From Rhizobium sp. BK316 (GTDB taxonomy: Bacteria; Pseudomonadota; Alphaproteobacteria; Rhizobiales; Rhizobiaceae): a stretch of DNA of 64,000 nt. Shown here piece after piece: positions 51,902 to 59,613 of the stretch. How positions within the stretch are numbered: position 1 is the first letter of the stretch; each line of letters starts with the position of its first letter. The notes beneath the pieces are model-generated. The model saw only the letters and a program-made list of their open reading frames with translations, was not told the DNA's origin and searched no databases. The translations under genes were made by a program, and so were the position numbers. The stretch lies in contig NZ_JACHZR010000009.1 in assembly GCF_014193695.1 (NCBI RefSeq), positions 62,001 to 126,000 of the forward strand, written 5' to 3'.

Positions 51902-52079
51902 CGTCATCCTCGGGCTTGTCCCTGATATCTGCTACATTTGCGATTGTCCGACGCCCATCCATGGCATAATGCAGGAAGTGGCGGGCCGGCTTTGCTGGAA
52001 TTGCCCCCTGACGCGCCGCCTTCAATCTTGCGCTATGTCGTCGCCGTAGCAGATATCAGGGACAAGCCCGAGGATGACG
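51902..52079. repeat. element with 34-bp perfect inverted ends
   Basis: Bases 51902-51935 and 52046-52079 are exact reverse complements (ending in ATCTGCTAC and GTAGCAGAT). The 110-bp core carries no gene. It lies just downstream of the Gly-rich gene and could act as a terminator or as a small non-autonomous mobile unit. Confidence 0.75.
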
Positions 52080-52618
52080 ACCGAGGGGCGACCCTACTGG
52101 CCGTTGCCTCCGGCCGGCATCTGTCTGTGCCAGCGCAGTGCTGCCTGCGTGAAAACGATGAGAGCCGGCATTAACACCCAATGGCCCCCAGTTATTCAGT
52201 AATCATAAAGGGTTACCAGCGATCTCAGGCTTTTGCCGCTTTTCGCGTTGGAGGTTTCGGCGTCGAGGTTTGCGGCTGCTTTGAAATGAGATATGGGAAC
52301 AAAACCGAACGGATCACCAGCGCGTTCCATCCAACGTCTCATTCCCCAATGGATCTGAAGCAGATCGCCTGCCTTTTCAGTGCCTTTGAAAGCTTTGTTG
52401 AGGCGCTTTCCATACGTGAATTCGGCAAAGACTGGACAGTTTGCAGCGACAAGTCGAACCGGTAAGTCCTCGCAGATACGCTTTCCAAAGGGCTCTACAG
52501 GCCCAGTTGTCTCTCACCTGAATCTTATAGACTATAAGAATTATCATGAGAGATCAGACTATTGAGGCTGGCAATACACTCGTTTTTTCTCATGACATGA
52601 AGCGAGAACAGGAATAAT
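52080..52618. other. stretch without a confident gene
   Basis: A frame of 94 codons (52181-52465) is open but has no recognisable feature and a weak start. The last 150 nt are AT-rich and probably hold the promoter of the LuxR-type gene. Confidence 0.4.
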
Positions 52619-53398
52619 GTGAATAGCTGTTGGGTTGCAAATCTTGTGGGGAGCACGCAAGTGTCCGACAGTGCTAAATCTAAGCGCCGTACGGGGCGCA
52701 ATGCACCAACTGTGATCATAATTGAGCATTCTACACTGGCTCGCACTACCGTCGTGAAGCTTCTTCAGCATGAGCTCGCGGGGTGGAACTTTATCGACCT
52801 GATCTCGACCGAGAGCCTCGATCGGGCTCTTGGAGCCGAGGTGCGTTTGATCGCACTGGATCTGGCAGGCAGAGGTGTCGAGAGCCCCAGCCTGCGAGAT
52901 GATCTCGCGGCAATTGCTGCACGTTTTCCTGAGGCGCCTATCACGTTGCTCTCAGGGACCGACGACGTCGACATAGCCCGTCAGGCGCTCAAGATGGGTA
53001 TCCGCGGCTTTTTCTCGACGTCGGTTCCGATCGACATCGCGCTTGCCGGCCTTCGTCTCGTCCTGGCGGGAGGAACGTTCTTCCCGCAGCTGTTGGGCGC
53101 GGTGACGAACGGCCCGAACGAGCATGTTCCGGCCAGAAGCGAGGCCGAAAGAAGCCTGGATGACAGGACGCAATACCTGGCGATGGCCGAATTCACGCCG
53201 CGGGAAGCGGATGTGCTGGCAGCGTTGCAGAGCGGCTGCTCGAACAAGGTGATTGCCGGAAAACTCAATCTGTCGGGGCATACGGTGAAGATGCATCTGC
53301 AGCACATCATGCGCAAGCTGCAGGCGCAGAACCGCACCGAAGTGGTCGCCCGGCTTGTTCAAAGAGCCGCCGGCGGGCCTGACGTCTCGCCGGGTTAG
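52619..53398 (+). CDS. LuxR-type two-domain regulator (NarL/FixJ-like)
   Basis: The frame opens at GTG 52619 with AGGA 8 nt upstream. A receiver-like domain (about 30-150) has VIIIEHSTLARTTVVKLLQH, candidate Asp in IALDLAGRG, and LLSGTDD with K in QALKMGIRGFFST. The acidic pair at the start is weak (IEHS), so phosphorylation may not occur. The C-terminal LuxR HTH is clear: FTPREADVLAALQSGCSNKV and HTVKMHLQHIMRKLQAQNRT. It lies downstream of the secretion cluster on the plus strand and could regulate it. Confidence 0.85.
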   Translation: MNSCWVANLVGSTQVSDSAKSKRRTGRNAPTVIIIEHSTLARTTVVKLLQHELAGWNFIDLISTESLDRALGAEVRLIALDLAGRGVESPSLRDDLAAIAARFPEAPITLLSGTDDVDIARQALKMGIRGFFSTSVPIDIALAGLRLVLAGGTFFPQLLGAVTNGPNEHVPARSEAERSLDDRTQYLAMAEFTPREADVLAALQSGCSNKVIAGKLNLSGHTVKMHLQHIMRKLQAQNRTEVVARLVQRAAGGPDVSPG

Positions 53399-53482
53399 GC
53401 GAGGTCTCAGGGTAGGGCGCTGGCGCACCGTTTTCGTCGGGTTTCGGGCAGGATTTGATGCCGCCTTACTAGGGATCCTCAC

Positions 53483-54073
53483 ATGGACAAAGCGACGACC
53501 ATCATTGGAATAGACTGCAGCCCACGCGCGTCCAGTAACTCAGGGCGGATGCTTGGCGAGGTTCTTCGCTCGCTCGAGAGAGATCGGCGGGTGAAGGTCG
53601 CAGAACAGGTGCGTCTGGCCGATGAGCGTATCGACTGTCTCGGGTGCGAGCAGTGTTATCAAACGTTCGGATACCACGGCGACGGGATCGATCGTGTTCT
53701 GTCACGCATGAAAGAGGCGGACGTGGTTCTGATGGCTACTCCCACCTGCTTCGGAATACCGCCGGCCCTGGGCGTCGTCTTGCTCGACAGATCAGATCCC
53801 CTGTGGCGCGACGGACAACAGCTCAAAGGAAAACTCGGAGCGGTCATCGTCAACGGCGCCACCGATCCCGCTGATGATCCGAGTGTACGCCAATGCGCGG
53901 ACAACATGATCAAGTTTTTCGAACAGCACGAGATGCCCTGCGTCCAGCCGGTCCATCTGGGGGGAACGCTCGCGTATCCCGAGCAACGGTTTCCGGACCC
54001 GCTCCCCGAGGGGACGACGGGCGTTCTCGAGCAATTGGCTGACGAGATCCGGCAGTGGGTCGGGAGCAGGTGA
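53483..54073 (+). CDS. flavodoxin-like NADPH-dependent FMN reductase
   Basis: The 196-residue protein reads TIIGIDCSPRASSNSGRMLG, a flavin phosphate-binding loop, then LGCEQCYQTFGYHGDGIDRV with a CxxC typical of iron-sulfur flavoproteins and ADVVLMATPTCFGIPPALGV for the flavin ring. The loop GAVIVNGATDPADDPSVRQC completes the fold. It would reduce FMN, quinones or nitro-compounds in the cytoplasm. An IS3 remnant follows 98 nt downstream. Confidence 0.82.
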   Translation: MDKATTIIGIDCSPRASSNSGRMLGEVLRSLERDRRVKVAEQVRLADERIDCLGCEQCYQTFGYHGDGIDRVLSRMKEADVVLMATPTCFGIPPALGVVLLDRSDPLWRDGQQLKGKLGAVIVNGATDPADDPSVRQCADNMIKFFEQHEMPCVQPVHLGGTLAYPEQRFPDPLPEGTTGVLEQLADEIRQWVGSR

Positions 54074-54171
54074 TACCGGCACATCTCTTGCCTCCTCGCG
54101 TGGTGATGGTCTGCTCCCTGAAAAGTGGTCCTCCCTGATGTATGGCTTTCGAGCCGATGGAGGACTTAAGA

Positions 54172-54303
54172 ATGCCGAGAAGACACAGCGCGGAAGAGAT
54201 CATCACGAAGCTTCGGCAGGTTGATGTGCTGAGTGGGCAGGGCAAATCGGTCGCCGAGGCGGTGCGGTCGATAGGTGTGAGTTCTGCCGATCGGCCCCGT
54301 TAA
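54172..54303 (+). pseudogene. IS3-family OrfA remnant
   Basis: The frame reads MPRRHSAEEIITKLRQVDVL, SGQGKSVAEAVRSIGVSSAD then stops. This is the first half of an IS3-type OrfA; the upstream AGTGGTCCTCCCTGAT (from 54124) is typical of the element's left end. The remainder, including OrfB and the right end, is missing. Confidence 0.8.
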
Positions 54304-54329
54304 GAACGGGGGGATTATCCCGGCGCCTC

Positions 54330-54617
54330 TCAATCCCCGTTACCGTTTCGCAGGAATTGCCACTCGATACCGGTAATCCGCGTCGGCTTGACGATGTGCA
54401 TGCGCGCCTGCAACAGCCGGAGGGTGGGAACGAGTTTTTGGGGATCGGCAATCTCTGCAGGGACGAGTCTGCCCATCTCCCGATAATGCAGCTCCATCTC
54501 TTCCCTGAAGTCTCTGATATCGAAGGTGTCCACTCCTGCGTTGAACCAGTCTACCAGGATGACATCGCATACAATATCAAGGCTGTCGGGGTCGTCGGCA
54601 TCGAGCAACGGCGGCAT
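54330..54617 (-). CDS. hypothetical protein beside IS remnant
   Basis: The 95-residue protein reads MPPLLDADDPDSLDIVCDVI, LVDWFNAGVDTFDIRDFREE and KLVPTLRLLQARMHIVKPTR. Composition is balanced and hydrophobic residues alternate as in a folded protein. The family is not recognised. It ends 26 nt from the IS3 remnant, so the C-terminus may have been altered by the insertion. Confidence 0.5.
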   Translation of the reverse strand: MPPLLDADDPDSLDIVCDVILVDWFNAGVDTFDIRDFREEMELHYREMGRLVPAEIADPQKLVPTLRLLQARMHIVKPTRITGIEWQFLRNGNGD

Positions 54618-54966
54618 TGGCGGACCTGCTGAAGGTGGCGTTCATCCTTAAGTGTCCCCCGAGGCAGTCTTTTCGTCAGGTGGCTGGCGAAGACATCGGG
54701 GCTCGCCACCCAGCACAAAGACGAGCCCCAGCCCCGGTGCTTGTCTCATCTGTGCCCGGCACCGCGACATCACGATTAGACGCCCGAGCCTGAAGCGCGG
54801 CAATTCGACCAGTTGGATTAGCTCGGCTGTTGGCTGCAAAAAATCCAGCTTCTGCGGGATTTTTTACGCCCGGAGTCCAAAAATAAACCTGTGGATAAAA
54901 TCGGCGCGATGCATTGTGATTAGCCTGCTGCGGCCGCTGGTCTAATCCTCTCCCGGTACTGCCGCA
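54618..54966. other. gene-free stretch
   Basis: I see no supported gene in these 349 nt. It contains a CAGCTTCTGCGGGATTTTTT stretch near 54850 that could be a weak terminator. Confidence 0.4.
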
Positions 54967-55094
54967 CTACCCATAGACATCATAATCCACCGCCGCCTTC
55001 ACTCCGGTCCCCGCCCGGTGACGCGTCTTCTTCGTACCGGCTGCGCTGATGTCAGCGCCCGCCCATCCCCCTCGTTGGGCGAGGGCAGGCCGCG
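54967..55094 (-). pseudogene. degenerate 3' end of phage terminase large subunit gene
   Basis: This 128-bp block, from a minus-strand stop at 54967, is clearly alike to 59614-59741, the terminase 3' end. The block encodes RGLPSPNEGD like the intact gene and ends VDYDVYG in another frame, so indels have destroyed it. Nothing upstream of RGLPSPNEGD matches. It marks a duplication or rearrangement junction of prophage DNA. Confidence 0.82.
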
Positions 55095-55245
55095 TGGAGA
55101 CGACCCCGCTTTCGGCTTTGCGTGCTGCCTTCTTGAGGCGAACGCAGCGTTCCAGCCAGGTCTCAGATTGACGAAGGCATTTTTCGCCTTAATAGGATCG
55201 AGCCGAAATGGGCGGCAAGCGCCAGAAAACAAAGGGAGAGTAACG

Positions 55246-55479
55246 GTGAGCGAACCGACGGTAGAAGATGCGACGAACCGCATTTATAAGTCACTTCAGG
55301 CCGATAATGAGGATATCGACCTGCATATCGCCGCTCTCAAGGCAGCCTTGGCGCGCGCGGGTATGAAAGAGGCCGTATTCGACCCCACCAGGCTCGTGCA
55401 GAACAACCGGTCCGGCAGGAAGCTGATGCAGGCCTATTTTCGCCAGCGCGGGGTGACGGTCAAATTCTCGGCCGAGTGA
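55246..55479 (+). CDS. small hypothetical protein
   Basis: The 77-residue frame starts at GTG 55246 (VSEPTVEDATNRIYKSLQAD) with GGGAGAG 7 nt upstream; an earlier in-frame ATG reads through the terminase remnant and is unlikely. It continues HIAALKAALARAGMKEAVFD and RSGRKLMQAYFRQRGVTVKF. It is mostly helical, basic and without signal peptide. No family is recognised. Confidence 0.55.
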   Translation: MSEPTVEDATNRIYKSLQADNEDIDLHIAALKAALARAGMKEAVFDPTRLVQNNRSGRKLMQAYFRQRGVTVKFSAE

Positions 55480-55525
55480 AGGCTTGACGCGATAAGAGCG
55501 GAAGGGACCATCCGTTCGTTCCCGA

Positions 55526-55735
55526 TCAGGCCGATATGGGTGCCGGCATATAGAAAGGCTCGCCGGTTTCCGCGAGCGTCTTCAATCGCGACAGCGCTTC
55601 CGGCCAGCCGCCGCCGACGGCCTTGCTGGTGGCGGTTTCTCCGCCGAAATCGTCATGGGTCAGCGTCAGCTTGCAGGCCTTGTCGCCGACGGGTGCCACA
55701 ATCAGATCCGCGGTTTCGGAGAAGGCTTCCGGTCG
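55526..55735 (-). pseudogene. C-terminal fragment of an SRPBCC/AHSA1-type protein
   Basis: Reading on the minus strand gives AFSETADLIVAPVGDKACKL, TLTHDDFGGETATSKAVGGG and WPEALSRLKTLAETGEPFYM with a stop at 55526. This is the C-terminal half of the activator of Hsp90 ATPase-like (SRPBCC) fold, including the GGGWPEALSRLKTLAETG helix. The first half is missing and the cupin gene is joined to its broken edge. Confidence 0.75.
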
Positions 55736-56058
55736 GAATTGCCGGAGTTGGGTTCTCCCTTGGGTTCGATCAGCAGGACCTTGGCTTCCTTTGCGGCGCG
55801 CGGACGGTGAACGACGCCCCTGGGGACGACGAACAGTTCGCCGGCCCGCACCGTTCGGGAAGGCTCTCCCTCGATATCGATCTCGATTTCACCCTCGAGC
55901 ACGAGGAAGAAATCGTCGGTCGTTTCATGCTTGTGAAAGGGATATTCCCCCAGGAACTTCACGACCATCACGTCATTTTCGTTGTAATCCGCAATGACGT
56001 GGGGATCCCAGTGACTTGAGAAGCAGCCGAGCTTTTCCTCGAGATTAACTGTTTTCAT
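55702..56058 (-). CDS. cupin protein with replaced C-terminus
   Basis: The 118-residue protein starts MKTVNLEEKLGCFSSHWDPH; GGCGAG lies just before the ATG at 56058. The cupin metal-site motifs are EYPFHKHETTDDFFLVLEGE (two His, Glu) and VVPRGVVHRPRAAKEAKVLL (third His). The last residues DRKPSPKPRI read in a different frame from the joined SRPBCC fragment and do not look like a natural end. The barrel itself appears complete, so it may still function. Confidence 0.75.
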   Translation of the reverse strand: MKTVNLEEKLGCFSSHWDPHVIADYNENDVMVVKFLGEYPFHKHETTDDFFLVLEGEIEIDIEGEPSRTVRAGELFVVPRGVVHRPRAAKEAKVLLIEPKGEPNSGNSDRKPSPKPRI

Positions 56059-56211
56059 TTTCTCGCCTTTGACAAATGGATCCGGACGGTCGCTCACTGG
56101 TGGCCTGGTGACCCGGAAGACTGGAGACCCGGTAGAAACACGGGGTCCGCGTCGCGGTCTTGAACGTTTGTGCGCATTGACGGATCGCGCCTGACGCTCT
56201 GACCGTCTGCG

Positions 56212-56955
56212 TCAGACCGCGACGAAGCCGCCATCGACGAGCAGTTCCTCGCCGCCAACGAAGCTGCTTTCATCCGATGCCAGGAACAATACCGCCTTGG
56301 CGACCTCTGCGGTCTCGGCGAGCCGGCCGAAAGGAATAGCCTGCTTCATCCATTCCTCGGCACCGGCATTGTTTTGAAGGTAGGTCTGCATTGCCGGGGT
56401 CAGGACCATGCCGGGGGAGACGACGTTCACACGTATTCCGCGGCTTTTCAGATCGACCGTCCAGGTTCGCGCAAATGAGCGGATCGCTGCCTTCGTCGCG
56501 CTGTAGACGGAAAGGTTGGCGAAGCCCTTGCTGCCGGCGCCCGATCCGGTCAATACGACGGCACCGCCGGCAGACATCAGCGGCAGAGCCTTCTGCACCG
56601 TGAAGACAGTGCCCTTGACGTTGATGCCGAAGACACGGTCGAAGTGGTCTTCCTCGATACCGCCGATCGGGGCGGACTCGGATATGCCGGCATTGGCGAA
56701 GACCACGTCCACGCGACCGTGATCCTGCTTTATCCGAGCGTAGAGCCTGTCGAGGTCCGAGGGATCGCTGACATCGCCCTGAACGCCGATGGCACCGTTC
56801 GCGATCTCCTCGAGCGCTTCTTCCAGGCGTTCCTGCCGGCGCCCCGTGACATACACATGGGCACCCTCGGCTGCGAATGCCTTGGCTGTGGCCAAGCCGA
56901 TGCCGTCCGTGCCGCCCGTAATCACCACAACCTTTTTATCAAACCGTTTTGCCAT
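56212..56955 (-). CDS. short-chain dehydrogenase/reductase (SDR)
   Basis: The 247-residue protein begins MAKRFDKKVVVITGGTDGIG and has FANAGIS, catalytic Ser in VVLTGSGAGSKG, YSATK with Tyr and Lys, and PGMV. The ending FLASDESSFVGGEELLVDGG is normal. The GRRQERL after strand 2 suggests NADP. It is divergent from a TetR regulator with two operator-like palindromes between, so it is probably repressed by it. Confidence 0.9.
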   Translation of the reverse strand: MAKRFDKKVVVITGGTDGIGLATAKAFAAEGAHVYVTGRRQERLEEALEEIANGAIGVQGDVSDPSDLDRLYARIKQDHGRVDVVFANAGISESAPIGGIEEDHFDRVFGINVKGTVFTVQKALPLMSAGGAVVLTGSGAGSKGFANLSVYSATKAAIRSFARTWTVDLKSRGIRVNVVSPGMVLTPAMQTYLQNNAGAEEWMKQAIPFGRLAETAEVAKAVLFLASDESSFVGGEELLVDGGFVAV

Positions 56956-56975
56956 GTCGTTGCTCGCTTCCTAAT

Positions 56976-56996
56976 TAAGTGGAGGATTGCTCCACT
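56976..56996. promoter_or_regulatory. TetR operator 1
   Basis: AAGTGGAG-GATTG-CTCCACTT is a perfect 8-bp inverted repeat with a 5-nt spacer in the SDR-TetR intergenic region, 20 nt upstream of the SDR start. Confidence 0.8.
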
Positions 56997-57001
56997 TTCT
57001 A

Positions 57002-57020
57002 TATGGAGGTACGCTCCACT
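57002..57020. promoter_or_regulatory. TetR operator 2
   Basis: This site keeps the GGAG-5 nt-CTCC core and the right half CTCCACTT of operator 1. Its left half has one change. The two sites are about 25 bp apart, suggesting two dimers binding side by side. Confidence 0.65.
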
Positions 57021-57060
57021 TAGCAAGTCGCGTTGAGGCAAATCTTTGGAGGCGAATCTT

Positions 57061-57615
57061 TTGGCTGACGAAATCCCATTGCGGGCCGACGCCCAGCGAA
57101 ACCGGGAACGCATTCTCGCCGCAGCCGAAGAAGTCTTTCTCGAGAAAGGGGCCAACGTGTCCCTGGACGATGTCGCAAAACGCGCCGGCGTCGGCATCGG
57201 GACGCTTTACCGTCGCTTCCCGACACGAGAGGAGCTTCTGGCCGCGGCCTACAGCTCTCGCTTTTTGGCCCTTGCCGAAACCAGCCGATCAAGAGACGCG
57301 GGACGTGATCCGCTGAACGCGATGCGCTCTTATCTGGAAGAACTCGTTCAGCACACCAACGTCTATCGTGGCCTCGCCGCGTCGCTCGGAACAGTGTTGC
57401 AGGTCGGCACGCCCGGCTGCGTGGAAACCAGCAGGGAAGGTGTGCGGCTTCTGGAAAATGCGCAGGCGGTGGGGGTTATCCGGCACGACATCAGCTTCAG
57501 CGACATAGTAAGCATAGCAACCGCCATCTCGCTCGCCACGCAACAAGATAGCGCGCCGCAGGCACACATAGCTCGTCTCGTGGGAGTGTTCATGGATGGG
57601 ATGGCTGTGCGCTGA
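57061..57615 (+). CDS. TetR-family transcriptional regulator
   Basis: The protein is read from TTG 57061, with GGAGG 8 nt upstream; an in-frame TTG at 57046 would add five residues. The helix-turn-helix is RERILAAAEEVFLEKGANVS, LDDVAKRAGVGIGTLYRRFP. The C-terminal domain is the TetR ligand-binding type (EELLAAAYSSRFLALAETSR). It is divergent from the SDR gene, the classical arrangement for self- and neighbour-repression. Confidence 0.88.
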   Translation: MADEIPLRADAQRNRERILAAAEEVFLEKGANVSLDDVAKRAGVGIGTLYRRFPTREELLAAAYSSRFLALAETSRSRDAGRDPLNAMRSYLEELVQHTNVYRGLAASLGTVLQVGTPGCVETSREGVRLLENAQAVGVIRHDISFSDIVSIATAISLATQQDSAPQAHIARLVGVFMDGMAVR

Positions 57616-57981
57616 GGTCTGGCCGATGACTGCTGTCGGCCCCGAAGCGGTCATGAGAAGGCTGGTCAGAAAATGTCGGATAAGGGTGGAGAAGCAGACT
57701 GGCAGGTGTCGGGTCACTCTCCTAGCTCGGCTCTGTAGTCTCGGTTGTGAAAAGGATTTGCGGAATTACAACTAAACGCCGATGAGATCGAAGACAAAAA
57801 CTAAAAGTTGACAACCCGACAGGGAGGGGCCATATATCAATAGTCGATATTTGCTTGCTGAGCTTTGGTTATCGCGCGTCTGACACCGCTCCCTGAACGA
57901 ACCTTTTCTTTCAAAAATCGCTATCACCGTCCGCGGCGCCTTGAGCGTTGTGGTTCTCTTATTGCTATGAAAGGGTTCATC
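57616..57981. other. leader region of the cold-shock gene
   Basis: The 366-nt gap contains no supported gene. The AT-rich segment around 57820-57970 may be the promoter and long 5' leader typical of cold-shock mRNAs. Confidence 0.4.
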
Positions 57982-58191
57982 ATGACCACTGGCACAGTTA
58001 AATGGTTCAATTCGACCAAGGGCTTCGGCTTCATTCAGCCTGACAATGGCGGCGCCGATGCGTTCGTTCACATCTCTGCCGTCGAGCGCGCCGGTATGCG
58101 CGATCTCGTGGAAGGCCAGAAGATCGGCTATGAGCTGGAGCGCGACAACAAGTCGGGCAAGATGTCGGCTTGCAACCTGCAGGCCGCCTGA
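57982..58191 (+). CDS. cspA: cold-shock protein (CspA family)
   Basis: The 69-residue protein is MTTGTVKWFNSTKGFGFIQP with RNP1 KGFGFI and RNP2 DAFVHIS, the nucleic-acid-binding motifs. It binds single-stranded RNA and DNA and melts structured mRNA. AAAGGG lies upstream of the ATG. The length is standard. It is followed by a strong terminator. Confidence 0.95.
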   Translation: MTTGTVKWFNSTKGFGFIQPDNGGADAFVHISAVERAGMRDLVEGQKIGYELERDNKSGKMSACNLQAA

Positions 58192-58259
58192 ATCATCCCG
58201 GTATCCGCTCTCCGTTGACCACGGATGTACTGGCACTGTCGAGAGCATGAGACCAGCAA

Positions 58260-58287
58260 GGTCAGGCAGGTTGCCTGGCCTTTTTTT
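58260..58287 (+). terminator. Rho-independent terminator after cspA
   Basis: GGTCAGGCA/TGCCTGGCC pair with one G-T wobble around a 3-nt loop and are followed by seven T. Confidence 0.85.
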
Positions 58288-58327
58288 GTTCCCGCGGTAC
58301 CTTGCGGCGCCCAATCCGGAAAAGACC

Positions 58328-58552
58328 ATGTCACAGACACACAGCAAATCCCGCCAGAAGGCGGAGATTGCCTTCGGCAATGCCCAATCACAATTCTTCG
58401 CTCGCAACAACGCCGTCGAGGAACTCGATTCCCTCGTTCTGGCCCGTGACGAAAAGACCCGGCGGCTTCGTGAAGCCCGCCTTGCAAAAGAATTGAAGGA
58501 CCGGGCGGCGGCGACCGCCTCTCTCATTGCTAAACGAGCCAAGAAGGCCTGA
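58328..58552 (+). CDS. small charged hypothetical protein
   Basis: The 74-residue protein reads MSQTHSKSRQKAEIAFGNAQ and EKTRRLREARLAKELKDRAA; it is basic and helical. Conserved small proteins of this form follow cspA genes in rhizobia as I recall. It may be read by continuation past the cspA terminator or have its own promoter. Function is unknown. Confidence 0.65.
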   Translation: MSQTHSKSRQKAEIAFGNAQSQFFARNNAVEELDSLVLARDEKTRRLREARLAKELKDRAAATASLIAKRAKKA

Positions 58553-58581
58553 CTCGTTCAACACGTTTGCAGGACAAAGAT

Positions 58582-58962
58582 TTGAAGAACGCCAGAAATA
58601 ACGACCTTTCCGATCGCCGTACTGCGGCTGCGGAAGCAAAGTCCGCTCTCCTGAAGGCCTATCGTGCGGCAAGGAGTGTCGCCGAACCCGCCAGATTGGC
58701 GAGGCAAGCGGAACGCATGGCCATCGCCGCTGCCAGGGAAGAGCGGCGCCTTGAACGCGAACGGTTAAAGCGCGACGAGGCCGAACGCCGGGTGGCCGAG
58801 ACCGCTGGGCAGCAGGCGGCTGCCGATGCTGCGGCGCGCGCCGAAACCGAAGCGCGCGAGGTGGCGGAAAGAGATCGGATCGCCCGGGTGCTCGAAGACG
58901 AGGCTATCCGCAAGGCTGAGCGCGACCGGCGCTATGCCAACCGTAAGGCCAGGCGGTCCTAG
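58582..58962 (+). CDS. DUF6481-like charged helical protein
   Basis: The 126-residue protein is read from TTG 58582 (LKNARNNDLSDRRTAAAEAK), with AGGAC 8-10 nt upstream. It is strongly charged, with Arg/Glu/Ala-rich coiled-coil sequence to the end (AAREERRLERERLKRDEAER). This matches the DUF6481 pattern found next to cspA in rhizobia. The stop codon overlaps the first base of an intergenic repeat. Confidence 0.75.
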   Translation: MKNARNNDLSDRRTAAAEAKSALLKAYRAARSVAEPARLARQAERMAIAAAREERRLERERLKRDEAERRVAETAGQQAAADAAARAETEAREVAERDRIARVLEDEAIRKAERDRRYANRKARRS

Positions 58963-59065
58963 AGCGCCGTGCGTCCAATCGGACGCACAAAGGAGGCTCT
59001 ATCCCTTTGAACCTACGCATCAGGCTTTCCGAAAATCGATTCTGATTTTCGGGCCGATGCTGTAG
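58960..59065. repeat. rhizobial intergenic repeat with CGAAAATCG hairpin, copy 2
   Basis: This copy starts TAGAGCGCCG inside the stop codon of the preceding gene, has CGAAAATCGATTCTGATTTTCG and ends GATGCTGTAG. It matches the copy at 15308-15413 in order and orientation. Confidence 0.85.
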
Positions 59066-59184
59066 GCGCCTTCGGCGACGACGAAGCCCGGCGCGGCTAG
59101 CGGTTTCTCCGGTCTGTTGCAATCTGCCACCGCCGGCACGGCGTAAACTGCTGCCAAAGACCCATCAAACCGAAAGGAGCCTCC

Positions 59185-59460
59185 ATGCCAGAAACCCCCG
59201 GCGAACTCCAGGCAATCAACACGGCCTGGCAGATCGCTATTCAGGAAATCCTGCGGATGGTGATCCGCGACATCTATCATGCGGACGGAGAGGTGGCCTT
59301 TTTGGCGAACATCAGGCGCATTGAAGAGGCTGCGGTCGACAGCATTTATTCCGACCTGCGGCTGCGCGGCACGAACGAATGGACGGAAGTACTTGTCAAG
59401 GAGAGGGCGAGTAACTTTGTCACCACGCTGCTGACATCGTTCACATACGATCGCACCTGA
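59185..59460 (+). CDS. hypothetical protein
   Basis: The 91-residue protein begins MPETPGELQAINTAWQIAIQ; AAAGGAGCCTCC precedes the ATG and is a strong ribosome-binding site. It continues RRIEEAAVDSIYSDLRLRGT and ERASNFVTTLLTSFTYDRT. It is helical, with no signal. The family is unknown. It converges on the terminase gene. Confidence 0.65.
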   Translation: MPETPGELQAINTAWQIAIQEILRMVIRDIYHADGEVAFLANIRRIEEAAVDSIYSDLRLRGTNEWTEVLVKERASNFVTTLLTSFTYDRT

Positions 59461-59613
59461 TGGAGGCTGACGCTCCAGATCGAGCGACATGTCAACCTTT
59501 CGCATTGTGACGCTGGCAACGAAAGCTTGTTCTGACGACCGCATTTGGCGCGAAGCGGCCGACCACGTTGGCGGCCTCTGCTGCCGAATTCCGCAACCCC
59601 GTCATTCCCCACA

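Noticed and set aside
52181..52465. 94-codon plus-strand frame
   Set aside because: No ribosome-binding site or known pattern; it is kept only as a possibility.
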